This document shows positions 1 through 15,800 of a stretch of 64,000 nucleotides of DNA, piece after piece. The stretch's first letter is position 1; the number at the start of each line of letters is the position of its first letter. Source of the stretch: Piscicola geometra (Eukaryota > Annelida > Clitellata > Hirudinida > Piscicolidae). Position numbers and translations under genes: made by a program. The notes below the pieces were generated by a model. The model saw nothing but the letters and a program-made list of their open reading frames with translations, was not told the DNA's origin and searched no databases. The stretch covers positions 7,830,920 through 7,894,919 of the forward strand of contig OX030961.1 of the NCBI GenBank assembly GCA_943735955.1, given 5' to 3'.

Positions 1-473
1 GAGGTCTGGGAGGGGCTGGAGTCTTTCTGGGAAGGTGGTTGCCTTGGTGATTGTTGTCATGGTGATGGGGGTCTTGACATTCTTCTTCGCTGGAAACGCA
101 AGACTCATCGGTCTGCATCTGATGCATTGCTGTCTTCTTCGCCTGTGTTGCGTCATGTGCGTGCTAATGCTTTCTTCTTGAGGCTTTTATGAAGCTCGTG
201 GATATGCTTGTTAAAAAGAAAAATGTCTTTAAATTCTAAGAAAACATGTTATATATTTTATTATTATTAATCAGTGTTAAAATGTCTGACCAGGCTGGAC
301 TGCGCAGACGTCATTTCCAAAAGAGGTGCTTGTGAGGAGTCTGCGAGAAAGAAAGAAATGGTGCTTGGGGGCGAGGTTATGATTTAATTGATTTGAAAAA
401 CAGATAACGTTTAATAATTTTTGCAGTTCAAAGGAATTCTTAAAATTAAATTCAAAAACTATCCTTTAAAGCA
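1..473. other. Left-edge flank, no supported gene
   Basis: No exon can be supported here. On the minus strand a start at about 127 opens a reading frame rich in Glu, His and Pro that runs off the window edge, and on the plus strand a hydrophobic frame ends near 178. Neither has a recognisable family or splice context. TTTATT at 257-262 reads AATAAA on the minus strand, about 210 bases beyond the stop of the next gene, and is a plausible polyadenylation signal for it. Confidence 0.3.
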
Positions 474-1464
474 TCAACCTTGCAGCACCACTTCGGCTTC
501 ATCGTCCTTCGACTTGTGACGTTTCAACCAACAGACGTACCCCAGAGAGGCGCTAAAGGAAATCAGCGCCACACAAATGACAAAGAGGCCTACAAACTTG
601 ATGCTGGCGTCTTCTTCTCTGGCTTTTTCTTTGTGCTGTGGCAATATTTGAATACAATCCAGATTCAAGTCAGACAAGAGATAGAGATAGAAAACGTCAG
701 TTAATACCTTTTGGTGTATAAACAACTTTTATTTATTTATTTTATTTTCCAGAGTCTTAAAGTACCACTACCTACTACAATTTTTTTTATAGATCCACAA
801 GACCACTACTCATCACCACTGAACGACCACAAAACACCATAGGCCACCACAAATCACTAAAAACCACAAAAGACCACCACAAGCCACTACCAACCACCAC
901 AAACCACCATCACAGACCACCACAAACCACCATCACAGACCACCACAAACCACCATCACAGACCACCACAAACCACAGTGAGGGTTACAACGTCGTAGTC
1001 TTCATGAAGCGAGTAGTTGATGGCGTGCAAGTCGTTTATGTTTCCTGCTGACGCGTTGAACTCCACCAAGAAATGTTCAGCTGGTTTGAAAATCACCGAT
1101 CCCTGTGATATTGAAGAGGATGTTGGCAAGTAAGTGTTTGGTTTGGGAGTTAGATTTGTGGATAAAGGTTTGATGAGTCAGTTTATGTTCACGATAACTA
1201 GCAAGGTATGTGGATATATTCTTAATATTGGAGAAAAAGTAAATAAAACTTGAAAATATGCTCTTAGTCATTTTTGAACTTCGAAGCTTTCATCTAGCAT
1301 TGCTTCACACTCACCCTAAAGTTCGACTTGATGACGAGGTAGTTCTGTGTGTGGTAGTCGAGTTGTACCATGTCAATGAGATGAAACTTGCTGAGAAGGT
1401 CTGATGCACGGCTCAGAGTGAACAGCCAACAGAGGAGTGTCAAGAGAAAACTTCCAAACTCCAT
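474..1464 (-). CDS. Small predicted type I membrane protein, unidentified
   Basis: Three exons join in frame: 1315-1464, 977-1102 and 474-635 (438 nt, 145 aa). Phases are 0 at both introns. Exon 1 ends AGG/GTGAGT and exon 2 starts after a good pyrimidine tract and CACAG; the second donor (ACT/GTGGTT) is weak. Residues 1-20 form a signal peptide (FLLTLLCWLFTL core). Residues about 21-98 would be luminal or extracellular, with possible N-glycosylation sites in NAS and NYS. A hydrophobic helix (FVGLFVICVALISFSASLGYV) spans about 107-127, followed by a basic then acidic tail ending VVLQG. I do not recognise the family. The second intron holds a 20 bp tandem repeat and could hide another exon. It lies in the same orientation as the V-ATPase gene about 1.1 kb upstream. 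Confidence 0.6.
897..974. repeat. Minisatellite, about 20 bp unit
   Basis: About three copies of a unit of the form ACCACCACAAACCACCATCA, within the last intron of the small membrane-protein gene. Confidence 0.7.
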
Positions 1465-2596
1465 GATTTGATACCTTTTGTTTTAAACGTTTCAAATAAG
1501 CAAAATTTTTGAATGGTTTAAATATATTTTCAACATTTTGATTTTTATTAGTTCTACATTGCTCTAGTTTACGTATTCAACCGTTATTGCCTTTCTTTGC
1601 GTTAGATTCTTGAGACGAATGTTTACAACTGCACACAACTTCATCCCGAGCATCCCTGACGCATCAGCGCACACCAATCGATAAGCGTACACAGCTGCGA
1701 AAAGACACAATATGCTCTCAAAACTTCTCGCCAGGTTATTTAATTTGGTGGTAATAGAGAAAACTTAATTTTTATAGTGATATTAATTTTATTTAATTAT
1801 TAAAACAAACTAATTAACATTATTATTTAATAACTACGCTTATTTAAAGAATGTATGCAATTATTATGTAGTCTTCTGATAATAAATAGTGAACCAGCGT
1901 GTATCCTTTATTTCATTGCAGTGAGTTTATAGTACAATTCTTCAGATTAACAATTCGACAGAAGACTTCAAGATTAAATAGAAATCACTTGCACGTAATA
2001 TGCAGTGTTGGAAAAAAACGATTGGAAATAATTCATGTAAATATTATGACAACATTCATTGAGGATGAACGATCTATGAAGCGACGCTTATTAAAGCGAC
2101 CTTACATCTCAGAAGAAGCAATAGTCGAAACTACCTGGTGCCCCGGAATTAATTAAAAAAATAAATTAATATAAATAGATATAGTATTGTCAAGAAACGC
2201 TATGCAACGACGTCGCATTACAACGTTGACATTAAGTAGATTTTGGCATGAATAGACATTTCAAGCTAGTTCCCTAACTAAATAGAATTTTCTAAACGTC
2301 TAAAGCCAAATACTCTCTAAGATAAATTTGAAAATAGACGGATCACCCACTATCACTAGCATTAGGAATGTAATGGTTGAAACTATGATTTGACAAACAT
2401 TGAAAAAAACGTTGATTTGCTAAAAATGCGATGATTACTAGATCTATCGTTTAAAATAAATAAAAATATATAAGTTAATTAAAAACATGTTAAATTAAGC
2501 AAATTATTTTTTAGATTAAATTTAAATATATTAAAAAACCACCCATTAAATCATGTAGAGCATAAGCTGGTGCGGCAAGTTGAGCGCCAGTGGCGA
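1465..2596. other. Intergenic, AT-rich
   Basis: Lies between the stop of the V-ATPase subunit d gene and the start of the small membrane-protein gene, both on the minus strand. It must hold the 3' UTR of one and the promoter of the other. An open frame at 1899-2156 on the plus strand has no recognisable similarity. No clear repeat or RNA gene is seen. Confidence 0.5.
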
Positions 2597-4924
<2,328 letters not shown>

Positions 4925-5120
4925 TTCAGAAGGTTAAACCGTTTTGAGTGGATCGAGAAAATTATAAGTGGCCGTAAACAAATTCCAGCGATGGGCGCAT
5001 TTAAAAAACTTGTTAGACTTGACCAATGTGGATTCAAATTACAATAAAAAAATTGATTTAAAAAAAAAATTCTAAGTTTAAAATTTGTAAGTTTCCCAAA
5101 AATTAAAATTTTTCATTATC
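4925..5120. promoter_or_regulatory. Upstream flank of V-ATPase subunit d gene
   Basis: AT-rich flank immediately upstream of the minus-strand start codon. It should contain the 5' UTR and promoter by position. No TATA box or initiator can be picked out with confidence. Confidence 0.3.
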
Positions 5121-5720
5121 TTATTTTAAGAAACTTAATAATAATAATAATTCTCATTTTGTATAGCGCCCGGGAACGCAACTGAAGCGCTTTCACTGCG
5201 TCGTAATGCAATAAAGAAATAAAATTAATTATAATAATAATGTTATGAAAAGAAAAGCAAAGAGTAATTATTAAGAATGATAGGCTAAGTTAAAGAAATG
5301 AGTTTTCAGTTTGGCTTTGAAAGTCGAAAATTGGTTGATGCTTCGAAGTGCAGGTGGAAGGGCATTCCAAGTTGTTGGAGCTACGTGACGGAATGCTCTT
5401 TTTTGAGATGTTGTTTGTAGTGGATTCTTGGTTGAGGAGAAGAGATGAAGATGAACGTAGTTGTTTGATTGATGTTTTTTAGTTATGAGTTTGCTGAGAT
5501 ATGACGGTATTGAAGTTTGAAGAATTTTGAATGTGGTGATGGCTATTTTAAAGGATATTCGAAAATCTATAGGAAGCCAGTGGAGTTTTATAAGATTATC
5601 ATTTGATGATTGAACAAGGTGATGGCCTGGGTAATCACAGTTGAGTGTGATTCTAGCCGCCTTGTTTAAAACTGACTGTAGACGATTTCTTTCTTGATTG
5701 GTGATATTATATAATAGCGA
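5121..5720. repeat. Probable dispersed repeat or retroelement remnant
   Basis: A more complex block within AT-rich DNA begins with an ATA-rich run and TTTGTATAGCGCCCGGGAAC. On the plus strand a broken frame reads like the decayed product FQVVGAT followed by a stop, a pattern I associate with interspersed repeats of marine invertebrate genomes. No terminal repeats or target duplication were found, so class and borders are uncertain. The identification is recollection plus compositional contrast. Confidence 0.35.
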
Positions 5721-8700
5721 GTTAAAATTATTAATTATTCATAATTTGAATAGAAAAATATAATTTTTCTAGCTTCATAGTAAATAACATTTATATTTGT
5801 AAAAAAAATAATTCAAGTTTTTCTAAACTATATAAATCAAAGTAGAAATTCAAATTCATTATTTTTTTAACTAAACTAAATATATAAATTGAATAATAAA
5901 GATCAACTTTCCTTGCTTCAAAACGGCTCATTCTTCCGAATTCTTTTTTTATTCCTTCATTTCTTTTTCCATGAAACCATCCAGCATTTTCATACAGCAC
6001 AAAAGAGACCCATTACGAAGTTTCCCTTGCAGAAAGCAGCCAAGCATTCGCACCCTTTGTCCATATTTTTCGTTCTTTGTCGATGTTCGTATCTTACAGT
6101 TGTGTTTCCAGACCTATGTTTCGTAGTTTCCCATTTTAGATTGTTTATCGGGTTTTGTCAATGTATTAAAACAAGTTTTTAAAACAATTAAATCTATTAT
6201 TAAGGCTTCTAAAACAAATCGAACTGCTCATTTAATAGAAAAGAATGGAAACAAATGAATAAATAAACGGCACGGTGAGTGGACAGTGGATGAGTGTGGG
6301 GATGGCAGTTCTTATTAACTTCTCGCCTGGCTGGCGTCATGACGTCATTGTGACGTCAAAGTGCAAGTCAGTACTGTCCACGTCACTCACGCTTGCATGC
6401 TGATGACGCCATCTTGCCTGTCTGTGCCGGTGTCTTGAAGCAGCAGTTGTCATTGTTGTTACCATGACGAGGAAACAGTGTTCTGTGGTTGTTGCTCTAC
6501 TTGACGGTTATATTTTTCTATATTGTTTTAGAAGTTTTAATTTCAGGTTTTTAATTTATTTGCTTTTAAGTTATTTCTAAATGCTCAATAAATCTAAATA
6601 AATTAAAACTTGACATCGTAAAAACGTTTACTTCTCGATAAAACGACAAGAGCCTGCAGCACAAGAGGTGTCATTGGCGACCATCATTTGAGTTCTAATT
6701 TGTGCAAAAGTTGGTCAGTTTGTTAGTGAGTCTGTGTTTGTGTGTGTCCTTTTGTGTGTTCATGTGTGTTTTAGTGTCTGTGTGTGCAAGTATATTTTCA
6801 AAATTTAACCCTTTATTTTAGATTAATTAAAGTTTTACTCTTTTGCATGTATTTTTTTAGAGATCTTCATTTATTTTTGTTTTTTAGAGTGTATGTGTAC
6901 ATGTGTGTATATTTGTGTGTGTGAGGGAGAGTGTGTTTGTGCTGCTTTCGAAATGAGACATTATTTTGTAGCTTCATATATCCCGTGTACTCAAGACGGT
7001 CAAGAAGGCGTTAAAGAAAAGAATTGAATGGAGGAAGGATGGATGGATAAGAGGATGGAAGGGTGAAAAAGGAAAGAAGGATGGATAAGGAGATGGAAGA
7101 ATGAATAATGGATAATGAGAAAAAAGATAAAACATTTGAAAACAGATGCTGAAGAGTTTATCAACATATGTAGAAAGATGAACAGATAAAAAGTACATTT
7201 TAAAGTTTTGTTTCCTGTTTATTCACAGCTATATAAAAGAAGAAAAGAAGAAAAAACAGAATTGTTTGAAAATAAGTTTAAGTAAAATAGATAATGAAAG
7301 AAAAAGGTAGATGAAAAAGTGGATAAAAAACAGTAGGGAAGAAAGGAAGAAAGAAGAGTCTATGAAAACAACCAGACGAGAAAGAAGTGGACGAAGAAAT
7401 AAGCAAGTGCAAGATAAATGGAGAATGCAAAGATGGATAGTGGACAGTGAATAAATGGATGGAGGACAGTGGATGGATGGACGCGAGTATTACGTATTCA
7501 TGCAGAAGAAGCAAGCATCGTCTTGTGTACGTCGTGTGCGTCCGAGTGGAAAAGTCAAGATATGCCGCCTGGCCGCTCCACGCATGTGTTTGTTTGTATG
7601 TCTGTCTGCTTGTCTCTTCATTTGTTTGTTTGTGTTTCTGTTTGTCTCTTTATTTGTTCGTATGTCTGTCTGCTTGTTTCTTGATTTGTTTGTTTGTGTT
7701 TCTGTGTTTCGAGTAGGTGTTTGATTGAATTTCGGTGTAACTTTTGTGTGTATCTGTTCAAAGTTTATTCACGCCCTTACACTTTTTATCGCGTTTGCCT
7801 TAAAATCATAAAAATAAATGCAAACGAAGAGAAAATAAGATAGGTTTGTGGGATGGATTGATGGGAGGATGGAGAAGATGGATAGAGAAATGAGTGGATT
7901 TACATTGAAAGCTTTTAAATGAACGTCGAAGACATGTCAAATCGCTTTCGATTTCTTTTCTTTATTTGTTCTCTTGTGGAGTCTCAAAAAAGCGTTAGTT
8001 TTTCTCATTGTGAAATGTGTATCGATTAACTTTGTCTTTTGATTCTAAGTATTTCTTCTTATGAAAATAATATGTGAACATGATTTGGTGAGAGTGATAG
8101 AAAAAATGGTTGAATGGTGAAAGAAGTAGTATGGGTACAAATGGAATTAATATTCTGTCGAGATGTTTCCTTCACCCACCCACTCACTAATCCATCTATT
8201 TCTTATTCCCTTTTTCAGCCATGGCAAGTATACATTCGTTCATCTGTCTATTTACCCATTTAGTTGCATATTCATGGGTTCTTCCATTTTTTTATCACTT
8301 TTTTATTTAAAAAATCAATGCACTGAATCTCCATATAATCATCCAATCTCATTATCTACTCTTTTCCCCCTATCAATCCACTGAAGAATCTTTAACCCAT
8401 TCACTTTTCATCCACTTTTATCTTATTCAATTACAAAAACCGCTCTCAAATGCACACTAACCACCCTAGAATCACACTCTCATCTCTCTTCATGATTTTT
8501 ATGTTTTTTTTAATATTTAAAAAAAATACATATTTAATTAGTTAGTTCTCTGATATTTACCTATTTATTTATATGAGATTTCTCTAGATAGTTCAAATAG
8601 TCTTAAATAATATTTTAAAATTCTAATTGTATTATTTAGTTAATTAAAAATAACTTTGAATTGTCTACACTTGTCAAATCGAAAAAAATTTATTTATTTG

Positions 8701-9970
8701 ATACTGAAAAAATTTTCATGAAAAACATTTCCAAAAATTTCGTTGAAAACGACACCACAAAATGACACAATTCAGAGTACAAATATAAGACTAAAAATTT
8801 TTTTATGCGAACAACAACAACAATGAATAACGCAAAAATAACAAAAGGCATATTGAATAAATTGTCGAATTAATCAAATTTGTCCATAACACTTACCGTC
8901 ATATCTATGCCTTTGCTGTAACTATTACACCCGCTACAAGTGTCTGCTTGTTTGTGCATTTCTTATTTTTAATATCTTTGCTAAGAATGTTTTAAAAGAA
9001 TCAGAAATGGGATAAAATGTTCTGTCTGTAGGTTTACTGAATGTAAGTTCTGAAAGCTGGTTTTGAGAGGTATGCAACGTATAAAAGACATTGTAATGTA
9101 AGCACAAAAACTCAAAAAACAAAAAATGACAAAAAAACATAACAATTAAACAAGATCACCAAAATAAAAATTTCAAATGCAGCTCAAATACATACAGACA
9201 TAAAAAACACAAGTCTACACAAAAACACATAAACAGACACAAATACAAAAAATACACATAAAAAATACACACAAACACACAGAGCACTCAATCAAGGGAT
9301 GGGAGACAAGATGGGCTGATCAATTGTGGAGCTTTAATTTAATTTAACACTGCTCGACAAGCCTTCGCATAATACGACCATAAAAGTGAACGTCCTCATC
9401 TCAAAAACGCTCACTACTTCTTCCTTTCGAGCAGTTTTACAGAATCTTCGTTTTTGAGACTTTTTTAAAACTTTTGTTTGTGTGTTTGGGTGTTTTTCTG
9501 TGTGTAGCTGTGTGTATTTATATGTTTTTTAAAAGATTTTTCGTATTTTATAAATTTCAGCTTTTTTTTCTTGTTTTTTAAGTGGAAAAGCAGTTTTTTC
9601 TTAAAAACGTGTTCATTCGAAAGACCATTTACTTTATCCAATTTTTGTTGCATATTCATAAAGACACACGCTTACACAAATAGACATAGATTTACATCAT
9701 TTTCTCTGAATACACAATGCATACAAATCAATCTCAAATCATATTCAGCCACCTATTTCAGTTATTTATAATTCTTTTAAAGTTTTCTTGTTCCTTTTAT
9801 GACTACTTCATCCATCCGTTAATATTTTATCTTTTTAAATCTATCCACATCCATTAAAAATATGTGAAAATTTAATTTATTATTTACAATTATGTTGAGT
9901 GATTGCTACATATGTCCATTAAACAATTCATCCATCAATCTCATTCTTAATACTCTTATATCTTCCCCCA
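5721..9970. other. Gene-poor AT-rich intergenic DNA
   Basis: No coding exon can be supported in these 4.2 kb. Contents seen: a higher-GC island at 6270-6480 (listed separately), TG-rich stretches at 6720-6790 and 6890-6940, diffuse GGATGG/GATGGA tracts at 7020-7110 and 7430-7480, TTTG-rich DNA at 7585-7705, and CA/AAAC-rich DNA at 9180-9290. Open frames of 60-90 codons here are low-complexity Ser/Phe/His/Pro frames made by these repeats. Confidence 0.6.
6331..6410. promoter_or_regulatory. Paired cAMP-response elements in a GC-richer island
   Basis: Two perfect palindromes TGACGTCA occur at 6340-6347 and 6351-6358, 11 bp apart, roughly one helical turn. Related sites GGCGTCAT, CCACGTCACTCAC and GATGACGCC lie within 70 bp. 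TGACGTCA is the established CREB/ATF consensus. No gene starts nearby in the window, so this would be a distal element or the promoter of an unseen transcript. Confidence 0.4.
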
Positions 9971-10092
9971 TCCAGTCATCCATCCATCCATCCATCTATT
10001 CATCCACCCATCCATCCTTCTATTCATCCACCCATCCATCCACCCATCCACTCATCCATCTATTCATCCACCCATTCATCCTGTCATCCACC
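9970..10092. repeat. (CATC)n-type tetranucleotide repeat
   Basis: Imperfect CATC/CATT/CACC runs (CATCCATCCATCCATCTATT type) over about 120 bp. Confidence 0.85.
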
Positions 10093-10690
10093 TTTTTCTA
10101 TCTTATTTGTTTTGATTTCAATTTCACGTTTCATTCTTCTTCCATTACTTCCACCAACAATTCCATTCCACCCTCCATCTCCATCACCTTACTCTTTCTT
10201 ACTCTATTTATTATTAGCTATCACCTTATAGGTTCATCTTTTTACTTTCCGAGTTTTTTTTAATTCCAACTTTTTCGTTGTTACTTCAAATAAACGCATG
10301 TTTTTCTGCTGCTCCAAAGTTATTTTCGTCTTTCCCGATCGAACCACTTTGAAGTGAAGTGAACTTCAAGGCGTTCTTTTGCATTTCTTCGAAAATCGAA
10401 TTCTTTATCCCTTCTTTAGACTGTTGAATTACCGAATTGGCTGGCTGCTTCACAGAAGCACCTCAGAAACTCTCGAGCCCCAACTCGCACTCACTCATGT
10501 GAGCTCTGACACACACAATCAACCTCGTCTCTTCAAAGCGCCGCCAAGATAGTCAAGAGGTGCTGTTGACTTTAAATAATAATAATTGCGAAACTCTTGT
10601 ACTAGAAGAAGAGGTGGTAGTAATAGAAGAAGTACTGTCGATAATTTTATTGTGTTTATTGTTGTTTTAATTATTATTTTTTAAAGTTTA
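10093..10690. other. Intergenic, no feature recognised
   Basis: Moderately complex sequence with a slightly GC-richer patch at 10430-10570. No exon, RNA gene or repeat element could be supported. Confidence 0.4.
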
Positions 10691-10693
10691 TTA

Positions 10694-11291
<598 letters not shown>

Positions 11292-12330
11292 CAGCGACAA
11301 AGGCGATATATCAGCAGAGGGCGTGAGGACACGTACAAAGACCGTGAGTTCAGACATCGAGACAACAACACCAAGCATTTGACGTCTTTGGTCCCCATTA
11401 CAAACACTTTTACAACACCTTTGTTTTGCCCTGCAATATTTGCCTTTCCTGCATTGGCAGCCAAAATGACCAAGCCGCCAAGTCAGATGAAACAACTTCC
11501 GTTGTGTTTATTCACTCAAAACAATTCAAAGTATGCTTGAAAATCGACAAATAAATAGTTTAAACAGCAAGAAAGTGGTGAAATGGAGATTGAAAACAGG
11601 AAAAGAGAGGTGTGCCTTGCAGGATCACTGCTCCGACCTCTGGGGCCTCCGATGATCGGTCTTTGAGTTATCTGAAAGAGTTTTAAATTCATTAATTTTA
11701 ATGATAATGTTGCTAATGGCTACTCAAAATAACATCAAAAGTCAGACAAAAAGTTTCTTAAAGGCCACAGTATTCGCAATGATAGATACGGCTTCTTTAA
11801 TGTTAATGTAGGCATTGATTCGATGAGGCCTTTCATATCTACTTACTTTTCCTTCCTGACTTTTGGCAAATTAACAATGCCCTTTTGCCATCAAATAAGT
11901 ATTAATTTTTATAAATGTTTTTCAACTTTAATATCTTTCTTATGATCTAATGTAATTAAGAATTGATGAGATATTCATTTTATCACAAACTAAGAAGGCA
12001 CGGAAAATTTAGCTCTAATTTCTCAATTACATTTTATTGGACGTGATATTACGGTTTTTTACTTGTTTTTTAGCAAAATATCAAAAATATTTCGACTAAC
12101 TAAATGCTACAAATACTATTTTTTCCATTTCAATAAAGCTGTTTCAGATACTTAAGGAATATCTTGTGTGCTTTCAAACATTAAGTGTGAAATCCTGATC
12201 ATCAATAAGTAGTCTTCTGTAGAATAATACTTTGCTTGATACTGAAATAAATTGTGATGACCCTACATATTTGTATTCTAAACAAATCTTCAAAAAAAGT
12301 AGACCATTCAGATTTACAAAAATAAGATTT
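11292..12330. other. 3' flank of the Iroquois gene
   Basis: AT-rich sequence downstream of the minus-strand Iroquois stop. TTTATT at 12033-12038 reads AATAAA on the gene strand, about 290 bases past the stop, and is a candidate polyadenylation signal. Nothing else is recognised. Confidence 0.45.
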
Positions 12331-12791
12331 TCATTCCAAATGAACAGCTCTTAAACAAGCATTCACACGTGAAAAACATAACTTCATCCATAAAAACCCG
12401 GTGAAAAAATTTATCTCACCACTCAAGGAAACGTCTGTACAGTGCTTGGTAGTGGAGTCGTTCAACTTTTGGCGACTAAAAATAATTCCTTTGTGGCAGC
12501 GGGGGTTGTTGTGGTTATTGTAGAGAGAGTTGAGTTTAAACGGGGAAAAGGCTGATGATGTTGGAGCTGGTGCTGATGATGATGATGCTGGTGCTGATGA
12601 TGATGATGCGTTGACTTTTATGGAAACTATTTTGGGAGAAGTCATGTTGCGAGAAGTTGAATTGTGAGTTTGAAGGTGGTTGAATGAAGGGGTGGGTGGT
12701 GTAGATGATGGTGATGATGAGACTGGAAGGATGGCAGTTGAAATAAATGAAGATGCAGAAGATGCGGGTGGAGATGATGAAGACGATGAAG

Positions 12792-12842
<51 letters not shown>

Positions 12843-15800
12843 CCGGAGGTGATAAAGGTTGTTTGGGCTGAGAAGAGTGAATATTTGATGAGAGAGGCTT
12901 GGGAGGAGAGGTGTGAGAGGAAGGAGTGGAAGAAGGAAGAGAGTCAGATGGACGAAGCTGATGGGGATGGACAGTGAAGGAGTTTTGAAAGGATGGTTGG
13001 TGGAAGTCGTACTTAAAATCTTTACTTGAAGCGTCTTTTGTTTGCTTGTTGATTGAATCAGGTGTTTTTTTGTGAGGAGGTGATGAAGAATTGTTTGGAA
13101 GGTGATTTTGTGCGTGTGATTGAAAAGGCTGTTCAGATGCAGCAAAGTGGTTTTTGTGGTGTTTGTCACTGTTGAGTTTGGAAGAAGGCCTTGGCGATTG
13201 TTTGTTGTAGCTTCTTTGTTTCTGGTGCAATAGTTCTTGCTGATAACGATGATGCTGGTGATGAAGGTGTTGTTGATGATGATGATGCTGTTGCTGATGA
13301 TGATGAACAAGAAAATGGTAGTTATGATAGTGATTCCATGGCTGGAAAGACTGTCCAGTCGTCATGTTGAAAGCACGCTGGTTAGCCGATTGGTGCTTCC
13401 ACATTCTGAGCAATTCAAACCTCTCTTCTTCATTACCCTGACTCTTCTCTTGCTCTCTTTGAGAGTGATCCATCCCGTTTTGAACACTCCACTCTCCATT
13501 ATTGAATTTTTTATTGCTATCTTCGTGATTTTCTGGTCTTTCAGTCTTATACGCCTTTTGCTCACCTAGAACATGTGTATTTGGACTTGTTTTGTTCTTC
13601 TCGCTAAACATTTTTTTTACATTTGTTTTATTTTTATCTTTATTCATATACACTTCTTTTTGTTCTTCCTTCTTATCTTTTGTTGCTACATCCACAAGCG
13701 ACCAGATTTTGCTTTTCTTACATGGGGCTTTCTCGTCGCATTGGGACTCATTCATGATGTTTGGGAGTTTCGGGAGGGTGTTAGGAAGTTTTTCCGGCTC
13801 AGAATCATGCCTTAATGAGTTTGAAGAACTTCTATTTTGAACTTTGCAGTCGTTTTCGTTGTTGTCGACGCTGATGTTGCCGTTGTCTTGGCTACTGCAC
13901 TCTTTTTTAATGTTCTTTAAAAAGCTGCTGTTGTAGTGGAATCCGCTCTGGGGATTTGAAAATCCAACATTTTCTTCACCATTGAGACAATCATTTTGCT
14001 TGGCTGCCTCAACGGAAGCATCGTTATATTTACTGCTTCTACGAGTGTCATTGAGAGCGCCTCGAATGCTGCTGTAGGCGAGATGTGATGCTTTGGGAGC
14101 ATAGTTTCCTTTCAGGAAGGACCCCACATAGGGGTTTTCTTTGTCGTTTGGGTTGTTGCAGGTCTTATCTTTGTAGTGCATCTTGTTGTTGATGTGCTTA
14201 GCGTGGATGAGATGGGAGTAGTGGAAAGGATGGATTGGGAAGTGGTGGTGGAGGTGGAAAGGAAAAGGTGGAGGAAGGTTGACGGCGTAGGTGGCGACTT
14301 TTGAAGCTTCGGTTATTGATGATTTTTCAAACTTGTGAAATTCTTTGTGTGCATTTGGTGATATTTCTGTATCAGAGTTGGACGGTTTGATGTGGTAGTT
14401 ATGCTGGTTGTAGTAATGATTGTGAGGTTGATGACTGTCATGTTGATTTGTATTAGTTTCGCATGTTAAGTCCTCTTTGATGGGTTGATCATCGTTGCTT
14501 TTGCATTTATTTTCTGCATAAAAATATTTTTTCCATTAGTTATTAATTGGAAAATATCAAACCTAAATAAATATTGATGAAAAAATGTTAATCAAAATAA
14601 CATGTATCCCAGTACATTTGAACTCTACCCATTTTCAATATATATTCTCCTTTAGTTATCACAACTATTTTATAACTAACCCCCATTCTATTCACCAGAA
14701 CTCACCAGAAGTTGTTTTCTTGTCGTTATGATTATGCTTGGAGGTGATGCTGACTGGAACAACGTCAGGAGCAGGAAGATCTTCCGTGCCTGAGTGCATG
14801 CATGGATGAAAGATGAAAAAATAAATAAAAAGTGAAAATTAAAAACTAAATAAATTTTAATTGATAACTATACACATTGAAGTTAAAATGTAGTTTTTAA
14901 ATTGTTCGAATATCTAAGCTATTTGCTCGTTTATTGATATATTCCAAGTGTTATTTAAGCAATTAAGTCTTGCCCATTATTATTTCAATAAATTCAGGCG
15001 TTTCGCTGGTAGACGAACCTCTATAGCGTTGTCTAGATCTTTGACACGCGAGAAGACTTGAATAAATGTATGAGCACAATTGCGATTCTCCTATTGAGGC
15101 TCGGATACTTAGAAGTCTTAAGACCAGTTCGCGAGAAAGACCCTTGAAAGTGGTTAATTGAGTTACTCTGAATTCATAATCCTCAACTGTTCTTCAAGTC
15201 TTAATTGATATTCTGGGAGCTTATCGTTGTTATTTATATTAGTTTTATAAATTCGTATTTTTAATAACAAAATGTTTACTTGACGATTTTGGGTCGAAGC
15301 TTTTTTTTAATGATTTGGCTCATGGGAGCTGATCGTAAACATGAAAATGTATAAAATTGATTACAATGTTTTTGTATTTACTTTTATTAAACTTTTATTT
15401 GTCATATAAAACTTTTAAATGCTAAAAAAATATGTCTAGTTTTGATAAAGGCATTAACAAGGCTTACAGGAAACTCGTGTCCCGTAGTCTTAATGTCTTC
15501 ACTACAGACAAGATAGGAGAGCTACCCTCCATACAATTCTTTTTTATGACTGATCGTCTCAACTTTTTATGTGATGTCGGCTTTGTCAACTTATGATAGT
15601 GGCTTCTTTCAAAGCCCCTTTAAGCCCTGAATTTGATTCTCACCATGCTAAGCGGAAGGATACAAATCTCATGAGCACAGCGCAGAATATTAATTTGGAA
15701 GTTAGCGGGTGACGCGTTGTGCAGCTAATGCTGTCTTATTTGACGTGGCGTTGCTGTTATCGCACTGCCTAAGAAGCCTTGAATGAGTATGTAATAGGGG

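Noticed and set aside
1..127. Possible N-terminal exon on the minus strand running off the left edge
   Set aside because: Only about 42 codons are visible, two other frames are also open, and there is no similarity to judge by.
12747..12977. Plus-strand Met- or Asp-rich frames
   Set aside because: Antisense of the poly-Ser run in the Iroquois gene.
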